Notes: generated from the sequence alone by a model not told the origin. DNA of 64,000 nucleotides from Candidatus Cardinium hertigii (GCF_003176915.1 NZ_CP029619.1:124001-188000); one strand, 5' to 3'. Shown: positions 1 to 10,140, numbered from the stretch's first letter. Numbers and translations are program-made.

Positions 1-66
1 AATTTATCTTCTGACGATTCTGGAAGAGGAAACGTTTCAGCGGTAATGGGTAGACCTAGTCCGTAA
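1..66 (+). CDS. 3' end of an unidentified gene (partial)
   Basis: Frame 1 is open from the first base to a TAA at 64-66 and encodes 21 residues ending in AVMGRPSP. The gene begins outside the window. The tail is too short to assign a family. It could also be a chance open frame, because only 21 codons are seen. Confidence 0.35.
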   Translation, partial: NLSSDDSGRGNVSAVMGRPSP

Positions 67-381
67 GGTTTCTGCTTTGTAAATCTGCAGCCACTATGTG
101 TTAAAAAAAAAAAAACCAATGCTAGACAAAAGCCTACGCGAACGAACTAATCTTTTTATCTTTCGATGGGATTGGATTTGATTTAATATAGGAGTCATTT
201 TGTTTTTGTGTTTATTTAATAGTATTATAATTTTACATTATAGTTATGATTTATTTCTCTTTATAAAAGAAATATATACTTCCCTAATGTAGGGTATTAA
301 AAAAAGATGGAAACTGCAATACATAAACATAAAACTCTATACCTTCCATCCTGAACGGATACTTCCGTATAAGTAAATATT
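67..381. other. AT-rich gap before tadA
   Basis: No gene is recognised here. The stretch is AT-rich, with a run of 13 A at about 103-115. It probably holds the promoter of the following deaminase gene, but no convincing promoter match was found. Confidence 0.4.
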
Positions 382-852
382 ATGAATTACATAGAAAAAG
401 ATATTTACTTTATGCAATTCGCCCTAAAAGAAGCCCAAAAAGCAGCTATGCTAGGCGAAATACCAGTGGGCGCTCTGATGGTAGCTGACAGTAAGATCAT
501 TGCGAGAGGCTATAACCAAACAGAAATGCTACAAGATCCAACTGCACATGCAGAAATCATTGCTTTAACTGCTGCTTCTAATTATTTCAACAGCAAATAT
601 CTTACCAATTGTACGTTATACGTTACATTGGAGCCTTGTATTATGTGCAGTGGTGCCTTATACTGGGCACAAATAAAACGGCTTGTATTTGGGGCTACTG
701 ATCCTACCAGAGGATACCGCCGGATCATACCCTTCCCTTTACATCCTAAAACAGCGGTAACCGATACTATACTGGCTCAAGAAAGCCATGAACAATTAAT
801 TGAATTTTTTAAAAAACTAAGAAACCCACACCCTACGGGTTATTGTGGCTGA
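382..852 (+). CDS. tadA: tRNA-specific adenosine deaminase
   Basis: This enzyme deaminates adenosine-34 to inosine in the tRNA-Arg(ACG) wobble position in the cytoplasm. The 156-residue product has the length of the TadA family. It carries the zinc-deaminase signature: HAE at residues 56-58 (zinc ligand and catalytic glutamate) and PCIMC at 85-89 (two cysteine ligands). The N-terminal YFMQFALKEAQKAAMLGEIPVGA pattern, with a glycine-rich EIPVG turn at 26-30, is typical. The related deaminase at about 28.3 kb belongs to the dCMP-deaminase branch, so the two are not redundant. No Shine-Dalgarno sequence is obvious, which is common in Bacteroidota. The gene appears to stand alone. Confidence 0.92.
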   Translation: MNYIEKDIYFMQFALKEAQKAAMLGEIPVGALMVADSKIIARGYNQTEMLQDPTAHAEIIALTAASNYFNSKYLTNCTLYVTLEPCIMCSGALYWAQIKRLVFGATDPTRGYRRIIPFPLHPKTAVTDTILAQESHEQLIEFFKKLRNPHPTGYCG

Positions 853-1135
853 TATATACATACATAAATTAGCTTTCAAAGCGTATAGAACAGCAGTTCG
901 TATAACTTAATAAACAAGAAAAAACTTAAATTAGCTTGGTAGGGTTTATACATGCATTACTTTATACGTTGTGTTAATACCTATAGGGTTGAGCTGAGCT
1001 CCCATAAAATGGTTTGTATGTATGGTAATTTAAAATGTTTTTTCTAAAAAAGACCATGAACATTTTTGGAAGATTGGTGCATGCTTTGTTTTATGTTAAA
1101 CTTTAAACTAGTCTTCTGATATTTAATTTAATAGT

Positions 1136-2413
1136 ATGATAGATTTGCGGCGTATTAGGGAGAATCCTCAAGCAATCATGGATGCCCTGTCTAAAAGAGG
1201 CATGCAAAATGCCAAGGAATTGGTAGATGAGGTATATACATTGGATTTAGAGAAACGAAGGATACAAGCACAATTGGAAGAGGTATCCTCTCGCTTGAAT
1301 AGCATGCATAAAACAATAAATCATCCATTACATCAAACAGCTACCGTTTCAATAGGGCTGGACCAGAAAGAAGCAACGCATCACTTAAAAGAAAAACACA
1401 AAATTTTAATGGGAGCATACAAATCCTGTGAATCAGCATTACTAGAAAAACTTTACCAATTACCTAATTTGCCAGCTCAAGAGATTCCTATTGGAAAAAA
1501 TGCCAAGGATAATCAAATCATCTATCAAGTAGCTGATTTACCAAAGGTTAAGCCAGGAGACGCAGCACACTGGGATTTAATTAAAAAATATGATCTTGTT
1601 GATTTTGAGTTGGGTAATAAAATCACAGGAGCTGGTTTCCCGCTATACCAAGGCAGAGGTGCTAGGTTACAGCGCGCTTTAATTAGCTTTTTTTTAGATA
1701 AAGCAGTAGAAGCAGGTTACCTAGAAGTACAACCGCCTATTCTAGTTAATGCAGCTTCTGCTTATGCAACGGGACAATTGCCAGATAAAGAAGGACAAAT
1801 CTATCATATAACGGCCGATGACCTCTACCTCATTCCTACTGCAGAAGTATCTATTACGAACATGTATCGGGATTATATTGTGGATCTAGCTGAATTGCCT
1901 ATTAAATGTGCAGGATATACGCCATGCTTTAGAAGAGAAGCTGGTTCTTGGGGAGCTGATGTACGGGGATTGAATAGGTTGCATCAGTTTGATAAGGTAG
2001 AGCTGGTACAAATTTGCCATCCGGATCATTCATACAGACAGCTAGAGGAAATGCTAACCTATGTACGGAGCTTACTAGAACAGCTGGAACTTCCTTACCG
2101 CGTGGTACAACTCTGCACAGGAGATCTAGGTTTTTGCGCTGCAATGACCTATGATATAGAAGTATATTCTGTGGCACAAGATAGATGGTTAGAGGTAAGT
2201 TCTATTAGCAATTTTGAAACTTTTCAAGCCAACAGATTGGCTTTGCGCTACAAGGATAAAAAGAAAAAAAGTCATCTCTTGCATACCCTCAATGGAAGTG
2301 CATTGGCTTTGCCTCGTATTATGGCAGCATTGCTGGAATTTAACCAGAACCCACTGGGCATCTCTATTCCTAAAGTTTTACAAGTTTATACGGGATTTGA
2401 TTGTATCGTTTGA
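1136..2413 (+). CDS. serS: serine--tRNA ligase
   Basis: Class II aminoacyl-tRNA synthetase charging tRNA-Ser; a tRNA-Ser gene lies at about 30.7 kb. The 425 residues include the N-terminal long coiled-coil tRNA-binding arm (about 1-110, starting MIDLRRIREN as in the family). The catalytic core has TAE at 235-237, motif 2 FRREAGS at 265-271, and motif 3 NGSALALPR at 386-394. The length and both active-site motifs are complete, so the enzyme should be functional. It is flanked by gaps of about 280 and 430 bases and seems to be monocistronic. Confidence 0.96.
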   Translation: MIDLRRIRENPQAIMDALSKRGMQNAKELVDEVYTLDLEKRRIQAQLEEVSSRLNSMHKTINHPLHQTATVSIGLDQKEATHHLKEKHKILMGAYKSCESALLEKLYQLPNLPAQEIPIGKNAKDNQIIYQVADLPKVKPGDAAHWDLIKKYDLVDFELGNKITGAGFPLYQGRGARLQRALISFFLDKAVEAGYLEVQPPILVNAASAYATGQLPDKEGQIYHITADDLYLIPTAEVSITNMYRDYIVDLAELPIKCAGYTPCFRREAGSWGADVRGLNRLHQFDKVELVQICHPDHSYRQLEEMLTYVRSLLEQLELPYRVVQLCTGDLGFCAAMTYDIEVYSVAQDRWLEVSSISNFETFQANRLALRYKDKKKKSHLLHTLNGSALALPRIMAALLEFNQNPLGISIPKVLQVYTGFDCIV

Positions 2414-2842
2414 AGCATAAAATTGCTATTTCTTTTCTAGGCAAAACAAACCATGCGGTATAGTAAGCGTTGCCTATACTAGAAATGTAAAATTTATCAT
2501 AATAGCTATTTGGTATAAATCTTTAAAGGTCTGAAACGACTAACTTGTATCGCGGACCTTAGGTATTGAAACAGCTAATGATATTGTACAATACCGTTAA
2601 CAAACAACAACAAAATGATTGTTAACTTAGATTAACGCAATCTATACAAACAGCTGATTGGGCTATTCACAATACGCTTCCATTGCATTAAAAGAAAAGA
2701 TTTACGCAGATAAAACAGTATACCACAGCAGTGAACCATCTTTCTTTTGCACAAGAAAACCAAATCTCGCTACATTTATGAATTATCATGGGGGAGTTGG
2801 AGCAGTTGTTTATGCATGTTAACCCATGGGAAGCGCTTAACA
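2414..2842. other. Gap between serS and the PASTA gene
   Basis: No gene with recognisable similarity was found. Short open frames on both strands around 2650-2840 have no family-like composition. The two flanking genes converge here, so transcription termination is expected, but no clear GC-rich hairpin with a T run is visible. Confidence 0.35.
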
Positions 2843-3622
2843 CTATTTTGCTTTGCATTTCGCATTTATACCTACTACCCATAGATTGATGGTAGTTCCC
2901 TTAGGTACTTTACTTCCAGCTGTTGGATTTTGCGCTATTATACAGCCAATAGCTTCCTTCGTGCTGCTATTTTTTTGTACAGTATATACAATACCTGTAC
3001 GAATGCCCTGTTCTAATAACAACAGGCTGGCTTCTTCTAAAGGCAGCGTTACGACATCAGGTAGTGTAACCTGTTGTTTTCCTAAACCACCACCTGCTAC
3101 TAGATCAATCGTGGACCCCTTGTGAATGGGCTGCCCAGCAGCTATGGGATGCCCATTATGCCATTGCTCTAACACTGTATTTTTGGTAATGTCGGGTACG
3201 TATTTAATTTCGCCCAGTTTAAGTCCTTGATTTTTTAAAAGCAACTGTGCCTGCTTTACAGAAGCCTCCACTAAGTTTGGCATAGCGGTAGAGGGTGGAT
3301 GGGATGCATTTAAGGTTACATAAATTTTTCTACCTTCTTTTACCAAAGCGCCTGCTAAAGGGAATTGTTGTAAAACTGTAAGAGGAGGTAATTTACTTGA
3401 ATAGTCATTATGGTCTGTGATCGCATAGCGTAAGCGCTTCTGATGCACAAAATCGTCCAATTCCTCTACAGGCATACCTGTTAAATCTGGCACCTTAACT
3501 GTCTTTCCTTGCTGTGTGAGCTTAGGCAATACTATATAAAAAAAAGTATACAATAGCGTTATGCTTAGCAAACAGATATAGAGAAGATGTTTGCCTATCT
3601 GTCTTATACATGTTATGCGCAT
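2843..3622 (-). CDS. PASTA-domain membrane protein
   Basis: A 259-residue protein with an N-terminal membrane anchor (about residues 13-35) followed by three PASTA domains at about 41-107, 112-182 and 185-255. Repeated signatures such as VPDLTGM, MPNLVEAS and LPDVVTLPLEEA mark the start of each. PASTA domains bind uncross-linked peptidoglycan or beta-lactams and here would face the periplasm. There is no kinase or transpeptidase domain attached. In Bacteroidota, stand-alone PASTA proteins often sit beside ddl, as here (13 bases downstream of ddl, same strand), which points to a cell-wall role. The exact function is unknown. Confidence 0.85.
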   Translation of the reverse strand: MRITCIRQIGKHLLYICLLSITLLYTFFYIVLPKLTQQGKTVKVPDLTGMPVEELDDFVHQKRLRYAITDHNDYSSKLPPLTVLQQFPLAGALVKEGRKIYVTLNASHPPSTAMPNLVEASVKQAQLLLKNQGLKLGEIKYVPDITKNTVLEQWHNGHPIAAGQPIHKGSTIDLVAGGGLGKQQVTLPDVVTLPLEEASLLLLEQGIRTGIVYTVQKNSSTKEAIGCIIAQNPTAGSKVPKGTTINLWVVGINAKCKAK

Positions 3623-3635
3623 CTTATATTAAATG

Positions 3636-4940
3636 TTAAGCATATACAACGGATTCAGTATTTTTTTCAAAATTTCTTTTTGTAAAACCATATTGAATAA
3701 TGGCATCTATAAAATGAAAGGGCGTATAGCCATTGCGTGCACACTGATGGAAAATACAGGTAGCAGGTGTCATAGCAGGAAGGGAGTTAACTTCAATAAT
3801 CCATACTTCTATCTTTTGATTAGGATATATTTTCACAAAGGCATCTATTCTGGCATAGCCTTGAAGGTTAAGCTTTTGGGCTACTTTTTTTAGCTCTGCT
3901 TGAACCATTTGGCTTATTATTTTGGCTATGGCAGGATCCTTATGAAAACGGGCAGGGGTAATGTTATGCCCCTCTCCTGCTAAAAATTTTTCTTCCAATG
4001 TAAGAATCGTGTTAGCAGCCAATACTTCCGAAGGTTCAAATAGTTCATATAGTGTTGCTCTATTGGCGTCTATACGGGTTAACAAGCCTACCGTTATTTC
4101 TAATAAGTGTAAGATTCCTGGATCTTGCTCTATACAATTTTCTATTAACAGCTGTGCTGACTGGGGCAGATCATTTGACAAGCCTAATGGTTGGGTTCCT
4201 TTTAAGGAGCTATTAAAACTAGCCGTTATATAATCCTGTAAGAGAGCCCTATCTGTAATTTTCCTAACCCCACTGCTACAACCATCATCTACTGGCTTAA
4301 CAATAAGTGGATAAACCAAGTTACGCTCGATACTGCTTATTACGGAAGTTTGGCTAGCATCCCAATCTTGTTTTGTAATAATAACTTGCTGGGCAACGTG
4401 AAAACCTTGTTGTTTTAAAAATTGATTGGTCGCATATTTGTCAATGGTTAAAGCAGCAGTTTGTATGCCGGATCCATTATAGGGAATAGCATATTGTTCC
4501 AATAATCTTTGCAAGGTTCCATCTTCTCCAGGTCTACCATGTAAAGCTATAAAAACAAAATCTACACGCTTTTTAAGGGCTGAATAGCTAAGTATTTCTG
4601 GTTGATGGATACTATGCTTCGCATAGGTATCAGTCAGTGCATGGGCTTCTGCTCTAATAGGATCTAATAAAGATAGCGTGTCTTCCCATAGCGTTGGATG
4701 CAATAGAAAATTATGAATATCATCCGCATTATCCTTTAATAGAAGAAAAGTAGGTAGCGTAAAAATATGCTGCGCTTCGGGAGAACCAGATAAAAATAAC
4801 GGAATCACATCATATTTTGCAGAAGCAGCTAGCTTGTTATAGATATTTCTTCCACTCTCTAGGGATATATGCCGTTCAGCTGTATATCCTCCCATTAAAA
4901 CAGCTATTCGTTTTCTCACATTTTCAAGGTTCATGTTCAC
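3636..4940 (-). CDS. ddl: D-alanine--D-alanine ligase
   Basis: ATP-grasp ligase that makes D-Ala-D-Ala for peptidoglycan in the cytoplasm. The N-terminus has the family GGYTAERHISLESG segment (about 17-30), followed by HGRPGEDG and the YNGSGIQTAALTIDK region. The C-terminus has EVNSLPAMTP, matching the family's metal-binding Asn. At 434 residues it is longer than the usual 310-370; the extra length is spread through the N-terminal and central domains and the motifs are intact. The start overlaps the 3' end of ftsH by 17 bases, and the PASTA gene follows 13 bases on, so ftsH-ddl-PASTA is probably one transcript. With murD at 29.3 kb it implies some peptidoglycan synthesis survives. Confidence 0.92.
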   Translation of the reverse strand: MNMNLENVRKRIAVLMGGYTAERHISLESGRNIYNKLAASAKYDVIPLFLSGSPEAQHIFTLPTFLLLKDNADDIHNFLLHPTLWEDTLSLLDPIRAEAHALTDTYAKHSIHQPEILSYSALKKRVDFVFIALHGRPGEDGTLQRLLEQYAIPYNGSGIQTAALTIDKYATNQFLKQQGFHVAQQVIITKQDWDASQTSVISSIERNLVYPLIVKPVDDGCSSGVRKITDRALLQDYITASFNSSLKGTQPLGLSNDLPQSAQLLIENCIEQDPGILHLLEITVGLLTRIDANRATLYELFEPSEVLAANTILTLEEKFLAGEGHNITPARFHKDPAIAKIISQMVQAELKKVAQKLNLQGYARIDAFVKIYPNQKIEVWIIEVNSLPAMTPATCIFHQCARNGYTPFHFIDAIIQYGFTKRNFEKNTESVVYA

Positions 4941-6906
4941 TAGGCAATGTAGTGGGCTGCTCTGTAGAAGCGGATAATTTTTCCTCAGGGGAAATTGTTT
5001 CCTTAGTATCTGAAGAAAAACGTTTCCCTATTAAGCGTTCTACATCTGACTTGAATAGTGTTTCTTTAACCAATAGCGTTTCTGCTAGTAATGTTACCGA
5101 TTCTAATTTTTCTTTGAGTAATATTTTAACACGCCGATAAGCTTCCTCTACGATTTCCCTTACTTCAGCATCTATAGTATAGGCTGTCTTTTCTGAGTAA
5201 GGTTTTGTAAAGGCATAATCTGTTTGTTTAGAATTATAAAAAGAGAGATTACCCACTTTAGCATTCATACCATAAATCGTCACCAAACTATAGGCTAATT
5301 TAGTAGTACGTTCTAGATCATCTAATGCGCCAGTAGAAACCTTACCGAAGATGAGCTCTTCTGCGGCCCTTCCGCCCAACGCCATAGCCAATTGATCCAG
5401 TAGTTCATCTTCCTGGTAAATAACTTGCTCCTTAGGTAAATACTGTGCATAGCCTAAGGAAGCTATCCCACGAGGTATAATACTGACTTTCACTAAAGGA
5501 TGGGCATGCGGTAGGAACCATCCGGCAATAGCATGACCTGCTTCATGGTAGGCTACTATTTTCTTTTCTTCTGGCGAAATCAATTTATTTTTTTTCTCTA
5601 ATCCTCCAATGATTCGATCAATAGCTGATTGGAAATCAGGCATTGTTATAAACTTTTTATTTTTTCTAGCTGCTATTAGGGCAGCTTCATTGCACATATT
5701 GGCTAGATCTGCCCCAGAAAAACCAGGTGTTTGCTCCGCCAATTGTCTGATACGTATTTGGCTTTCCAGCTTGAGCTCTTTGCTATGGTATTGGATAATA
5801 GCTTCTCTATCTATTATATCTGGATTATCTATGCTGACTTGCCGATCAAATCTTCCTGGACGCAATAAGGCCACGTCTAACACTTCTGGTCTATTGGTTG
5901 CTGCTATAATAATTACACCAGAATTAGTAGAGAACCCATCCATCTCTACTAAAAGTGAATTAAGGGTATTCTCACGTTCATCATTTACGCCAGGTACATT
6001 GGCTTTTCCACGTGCCCTACCTATGGCATCTATTTCATCTATAAAAATAATACAAGGGGCTTTTTCTTTTGCTTTCTTAAAAAGATCCCGTACACGTGCA
6101 GCACCTATCCCCACAAACATCTCCACAAAATCTGATCCTGACAGAGAAATAAAGGGAACATTGGCCTCTCCCGCTACTGCCTTAGCAAGCAGTGTTTTGC
6201 CCGTTCCTGGAGGTCCTACCAATAAAACCCCCTTAGGAATTTTACCGCCGAGAAAAGTAAACTTTTCAGGTGTTTTTAGAAAATCAACGACCTCTTTTAC
6301 CTCTTCCTTTGCTTCCTGCATCCCCGCAACATCTTGGAAGGTTACTCTTATCTGATTATCTTTATCAAAGACAGTTGCCTTCAAGGTATGCATATTAAAA
6401 AGCTGTGCCCCAGGCCCTGCTATACTATTGCCTGGTTTACGAAGAAAGAACCAGTAAATTACAAATAAGGTAAAAAGAAAGGACCAGTTTATAAAACTGT
6501 AAGGTTTAGAACGCTCTTCAGATAGATAACCTATTCTAATGCTTGGATCTATTTTTGACTCTATGTCTTTAAAATTCCTATCGAAAATTTCGATGGAAGG
6601 AATACGAAAGGTATAAACTACCTGACTAGAGGTTTTCCAAATAATTTTTTCTTTAATTTCTTTCTGATGGTCTTCTTTTGCTAATGCCTCCTCTTTAAGC
6701 GTTACTTCTACCAACTGTTGATTGGTAATAAGTGCAACAGATTTTACTTCCTGATCAAGCATCATTTTTTCAAAGCGCTTCTCAGAAATAGGAATGACAT
6801 GCTGTTCTTGGCTGATATAAAGAACCAAACCTGATAAAGCCAATGCGAGCAGTATAAAAATACATTGCGCTTTGTTGTACGTAAAATTTTTTTCCTTTTG
6901 TTGCAT
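4924..6906 (-). CDS. ftsH: ATP-dependent zinc metalloprotease FtsH
   Basis: Membrane-anchored AAA+ protease that degrades misfolded and regulatory membrane proteins. The 660 residues contain two transmembrane segments (about 14-30 and 139-155) flanking a small periplasmic domain. The AAA module has Walker A GPPGTGKT at 231-238, Walker B IIFIDEID at 286-293 and the second region of homology around 336-354. The M41 peptidase has HEAGH at 454-458 and a third metal ligand in GALDD (about 526-530). The tail from about 625 is acidic and serine/threonine-rich and poorly conserved. All catalytic residues are present. It is the first gene of the ftsH-ddl-PASTA group. Confidence 0.96.
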   Translation of the reverse strand: MQQKEKNFTYNKAQCIFILLALALSGLVLYISQEQHVIPISEKRFEKMMLDQEVKSVALITNQQLVEVTLKEEALAKEDHQKEIKEKIIWKTSSQVVYTFRIPSIEIFDRNFKDIESKIDPSIRIGYLSEERSKPYSFINWSFLFTLFVIYWFFLRKPGNSIAGPGAQLFNMHTLKATVFDKDNQIRVTFQDVAGMQEAKEEVKEVVDFLKTPEKFTFLGGKIPKGVLLVGPPGTGKTLLAKAVAGEANVPFISLSGSDFVEMFVGIGAARVRDLFKKAKEKAPCIIFIDEIDAIGRARGKANVPGVNDERENTLNSLLVEMDGFSTNSGVIIIAATNRPEVLDVALLRPGRFDRQVSIDNPDIIDREAIIQYHSKELKLESQIRIRQLAEQTPGFSGADLANMCNEAALIAARKNKKFITMPDFQSAIDRIIGGLEKKNKLISPEEKKIVAYHEAGHAIAGWFLPHAHPLVKVSIIPRGIASLGYAQYLPKEQVIYQEDELLDQLAMALGGRAAEELIFGKVSTGALDDLERTTKLAYSLVTIYGMNAKVGNLSFYNSKQTDYAFTKPYSEKTAYTIDAEVREIVEEAYRRVKILLKEKLESVTLLAETLLVKETLFKSDVERLIGKRFSSDTKETISPEEKLSASTEQPTTLPSEHEP

Positions 6907-7078
6907 AATTTGTTTAGAGATGAAGAGCTATTTTTAGCCCTTACTTATGTAAGAGATTTTTTAGCTATAATATAAGTATCTTAGACTTAAGATAGCACAT
7001 AGAAGCTTAGATTAACACAAGTTGCTTATAACAACGTTTAAGTTTGTATTTTTTGTTGAAGATCCGTTAGATGAGCGC

Positions 7079-7729
7079 TTAAACAACCAGATATAACTGC
7101 TGATTCCTAAACCTATCTTCGATTAATTCCCAATGTACGCTATGCCAAAAAGCTGTTATATAGTCTAACCGTCTATTTTGGTAGTGAAGATAGTAGGCAT
7201 GCTCCCATAGATCCAATCCTAAAATGGGAAAACCTTGCGCTGCAGCAGGGAGACAATCCATCAATGGATTATCTTGGTTAGCTGTACTTGTAATCATCAA
7301 TTGACCATCTTTATGTGCTACAGATAACCAAGCCCATCCGGAACCAAAACAGGCCATTGCCACCTCTGTGAATTTATTTTTAAATACCTCGAAGCTACCG
7401 AATGTTTGGGTTAATGCTTCTAATAAACCTGGTTGAGGCAGCTGTGTAGCATTGGATTTTAAGCTTCCCCAAAAAAAGGAATGGTTAAAATGTCCCCCTG
7501 CATTGTTACGAACCACTGTATGATACGCAGCAATTTTTTTTACAAGCTCCTCTAAAACAACTACCTCTTCCCCCTGAAGCGCAGCTATGGTTGTAGCAAC
7601 AGTAGCCTTGTTTAAATTGTCCACATAAGCCTGATGGTGCTTGGTATGATGTAGGGTCATGGTACGCTCGTCTATGAAAGGCTCTAGTGCATGATAGGCA
7701 TAAGGCAAAGAAGGAATGGTAAAAATCAT
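7079..7729 (-). CDS. superoxide dismutase (Fe/Mn type)
   Basis: Converts superoxide to hydrogen peroxide and oxygen in the cytoplasm. The 216 residues show the four metal ligands of the Fe/Mn family: H27 (in TLHHTKHHQAYV), H83 (in GHFNHSFFW), D173 and H177 (in DLWEHAYY). Length and motifs are normal. Iron or manganese preference cannot be decided with certainty from the sequence alone. A long tandem repeat begins about 113 bases upstream of the start. The ATG at 7729 gives the standard family N-terminus (FTIPSLPYAYHALEP). Confidence 0.94.
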   Translation of the reverse strand: MIFTIPSLPYAYHALEPFIDERTMTLHHTKHHQAYVDNLNKATVATTIAALQGEEVVVLEELVKKIAAYHTVVRNNAGGHFNHSFFWGSLKSNATQLPQPGLLEALTQTFGSFEVFKNKFTEVAMACFGSGWAWLSVAHKDGQLMITSTANQDNPLMDCLPAAAQGFPILGLDLWEHAYYLHYQNRRLDYITAFWHSVHWELIEDRFRNQQLYLVV

Positions 7730-7779
7730 AAAAGCAAACTTTCAGTTTATTATACAATTGTTTTATTTATAACAAGATA

Positions 7780-7808
7780 GCCTGCCCTATCCTAAAGCAG
7801 GCCTTTTT
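7780..7808 (+). terminator. hairpin with T run
   Basis: The inverted repeat GCCTGC (7780-7785) and GCAGGC (7797-7802) is separated by 11 bases and followed by five T. It resembles a Rho-independent terminator for the plus strand, but no plus-strand gene precedes it. It lies upstream of the minus-strand superoxide dismutase gene, so it may instead affect that leader or block antisense transcription. Confidence 0.4.
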
Positions 7809-7842
7809 AATTTCTTTAAGCTAATTAATTATTTTTGAGCCC

Positions 7843-8060
7843 TCTTTCATCCCTTTTCACCTCCCTTCACCCTTTTTCACCTCCCTTCACCCTTTTTCAC
7901 CTCCCTTCATCCCCTTTTCACCTCCCTTCATCCCCTTTTTCACCTCCCTTCATCCCCTTTTTCACCTCCCTTCATCCCCTTTTCACCTCCCTTCATCCCC
8001 TTTTCACCTCCCTTCATCCCCTTTCACCTCCCTTCATCCCTTTTCACCTCCCTTTACCCC
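7843..8060. repeat. tandem polypyrimidine minisatellite of about 20 bp
   Basis: Roughly ten head-to-tail copies of a 19-22 base unit of the type CACCTCCCTTCATCCCC plus a T run of variable length fill this interval. Early copies have CAC for CAT. The plus strand is almost free of purines; the minus strand is polypurine. The unit contains, on the minus strand, ATG followed by GGGAGG, which resembles a start codon and a ribosome-binding site. A plus-strand open frame of 148 codons runs through it but is low complexity and not considered a gene. The rest of 7730-8325 holds no other recognised gene. Confidence 0.9.
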
Positions 8061-8325
8061 ACTTGATTTCCTTTTTACCCTCTTTCCTTCCCTGCTCTGT
8101 CATCTTTTCATCTTCACCCTTATCACAGCATATGGATGAAACTAGGAACACAAATAGCTTCGTTACACGGCGTCCTATACGTATTACAATTTTCTTTATT
8201 TTTGGATACGTACTTTTCTACATTTTACATGAATCTACAGAAAAAAAATTATTAATACAACTAGCCATCCACTTACTATAGCTGTAACCATATAAAAATT
8301 TTTAAGTTCTTGACGACCTAGCACA

Positions 8326-9507
8326 TTATAGTGGGTCTAACGCAGTTAAGTGAAAATTACCAGTATAGGATAATTGCAAGGAAAACCCAAATTCCAATAG
8401 GTTATGCATCAAATCGCAATAAGGTTTTAGGGAGGTTTGAAGGGTTATACCATTGGAAAATTCCCAAGTTTTGGCAAAGGATACAAACAAAAGATGGCGT
8501 ATTTTTTCGTAGTAAGTTACCTGGGTTGGATAGCTATCTTTCTCTTGCTGAATACATATAGATTGATAAAGCGGGTAGCCCATATTCTCAGAAGAAAACT
8601 TATTCCCATACCAATAGCTTACACCCATTTCTACGGGATGTAGGGAGATGGTTAAGGTATGGAAGTGTCCCCAACCTTCCTTAAAGGGGCGCTTCACTTT
8701 TAGGCAAGCACGTTCATGCGCTTGCCTATTATAGGCATAGCTATTTCCTACTAGATAACTAGCCCATTGCACTTTTTTAAGGAAAGTGTTCGTTGGTGTA
8801 AGGGCATAGGTTAACCCTACTGCTGCACACCATAAGCTGTACGATTGGATCGGAATACCCTGACCGCCCAGGTGGTAAACCGCTAATTGCAACGGTATGC
8901 TCCAATTGGTATGCTTGAGTCCATAGCTAGCGTCCAATTGAAAAGTAACTATTTCTGGTTTATTATTCTTTTTGCATAAACAATTTTTCCAATCTAACCA
9001 ACCAGCTATATGGCTGGTTGGCTGCGTTAACCGGAAATGAAAGCCTTCCATATGCGGTTTTTCCAAGGGTTGATGTGAACTGGAAAGCGGTTCAATTAAA
9101 GTAAGTATAGCGTTATTAAAAATACCTACTATAAAAACATTTTGTTGTTTGCGGTAATACATGGAGCAAGCAGGGCGTATACCCATCCATGGCCATTGGT
9201 GGCCAAAGGTCCTGGACCAAATACAGCCTATTTGAAGGCCCATGCTATTCGTAATAGCAAGGTGTACGCTAGGTAGAAAATGAAAGCCAAACAAGGTTTC
9301 CCCCTCCATAATTTTGTTAAAGTATTCCGTATTGTTTATGAAATTTTGATTCTGAATAGAAAGTGTTATACTTCCAGGGGATGTATGGGGTAGAGCGGAT
9401 AAAGGTAGAGCAGCATGATAGGTAAAGCATAGCATAAACAATAGGCTACACTGTAATACAAGCAAGCGTAGGCTACCGCAGCGGGATATGGTCTTATGGT
9501 TTTGCAT
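8326..9507 (-). CDS. putative outer-membrane beta-barrel protein
   Basis: No named family is recognised. The 393 residues begin with a charged stretch and a hydrophobic segment (about 12-37, ending near HAALPLSA), consistent with a Sec signal peptide. The rest alternates polar and aromatic residues, rich in Trp and Tyr (for example WSRTFGHQWPWMG and VSYWYGNKF), with many glycine turns. This is the pattern of membrane beta-strands, and the C-terminus is hydrophobic. An outer-membrane location is inferred. The next minus-strand gene upstream, carbonic anhydrase, ends only 27 bases away, so they may be co-transcribed. Confidence 0.65.
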   Translation of the reverse strand: MQNHKTISRCGSLRLLVLQCSLLFMLCFTYHAALPLSALPHTSPGSITLSIQNQNFINNTEYFNKIMEGETLFGFHFLPSVHLAITNSMGLQIGCIWSRTFGHQWPWMGIRPACSMYYRKQQNVFIVGIFNNAILTLIEPLSSSHQPLEKPHMEGFHFRLTQPTSHIAGWLDWKNCLCKKNNKPEIVTFQLDASYGLKHTNWSIPLQLAVYHLGGQGIPIQSYSLWCAAVGLTYALTPTNTFLKKVQWASYLVGNSYAYNRQAHERACLKVKRPFKEGWGHFHTLTISLHPVEMGVSYWYGNKFSSENMGYPLYQSICIQQEKDSYPTQVTYYEKIRHLLFVSFAKTWEFSNGITLQTSLKPYCDLMHNLLEFGFSLQLSYTGNFHLTALDPL

Positions 9508-9534
9508 AGAGCTATTTTGGACCTAACCATTCGA

Positions 9535-10140
9535 TTAGGCTAAGGGTACATAGGCATCTTGTACAGCATGGTAAGTGTAAATAGATCCAGTAGGAATATC
9601 AAAAAACCACCGATGGATGGTAAGCTGCTGTTTCAAAACTTTTTCTTGTATCCATGGAAAAGTTAGACAATTGGCATAGGACTGATTAAGCGATAGCTTT
9701 GCATAAGCATCGCTGCTGCATGGGAGAGAAGGAAGCGCGGGAAGTAACGCAATCCAATTGGTTATAAAGTCATCCTGTTTAGATTCTTTTTTAGACAAGA
9801 AAGCCTTGATACCTCCACATTGGCTATGTCCCAATATAATAAGGTGCTGGACCTGAAGCAAGCAAATACCAAATTCCAATGCAGCACTGGTACCGTGATG
9901 CGTTTTATCCTTTTCATAGGGAGGTACTATGTTGGCTACATTCCGTACTACGAATAAATCTCCCGGGTCACATTGTAGGATTAACGCTGGGTCTACCCGT
10001 GCGTCGCAACAAGCGATGACCAGGATAGCAGGTTGTTGTCCTTCGCGGTAAAGGTTGTACATGATAGAGCTATCGCCACTAGCATATTTTTCTCTAAATA
10101 TTTGGTAACCTTTTATTATTTTTTGTAGATTTTTTTCCAT
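9535..10140 (-). CDS. beta-class carbonic anhydrase
   Basis: Interconverts carbon dioxide and bicarbonate, supplying bicarbonate for carboxylations. The zinc ligands are a cysteine in CCDARVD, with the Asp-Arg dyad following it, and the histidine and cysteine of GHSQCGG about 60 residues later, typical of beta-carbonic anhydrases. An upstream in-frame GTG at 10161 would add seven residues, but the ATG at 10140 has an AAGGA about 11 bases upstream and gives the usual family N-terminus (MEKNLQKIIKGYQIF). It lies 27 bases upstream of the barrel-protein gene on the same strand. Confidence 0.92.
   Translation of the reverse strand: MEKNLQKIIKGYQIFREKYASGDSSIMYNLYREGQQPAILVIACCDARVDPALILQCDPGDLFVVRNVANIVPPYEKDKTHHGTSAALEFGICLLQVQHLIILGHSQCGGIKAFLSKKESKQDDFITNWIALLPALPSLPCSSDAYAKLSLNQSYANCLTFPWIQEKVLKQQLTIHRWFFDIPTGSIYTYHAVQDAYVPLA

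Noticed and set aside
5609-6355. A 248-codon open frame on the plus strand
   Set aside because: It lies wholly inside ftsH on the opposite strand, has unnatural composition, and ftsH motifs are intact.
7843-8060. Possible CRISPR array
   Set aside because: The units are contiguous without unique spacers, so this is a tandem repeat. The same holds for 12961-13024 and 27230-27330. No cas gene was seen.
7835-8281. A 148-codon plus-strand open frame over the tandem repeat
   Set aside because: It is low-complexity translation of the minisatellite (Ser/Pro/Phe/Leu only) with no family, no ribosome-binding site and a tail of random sequence.
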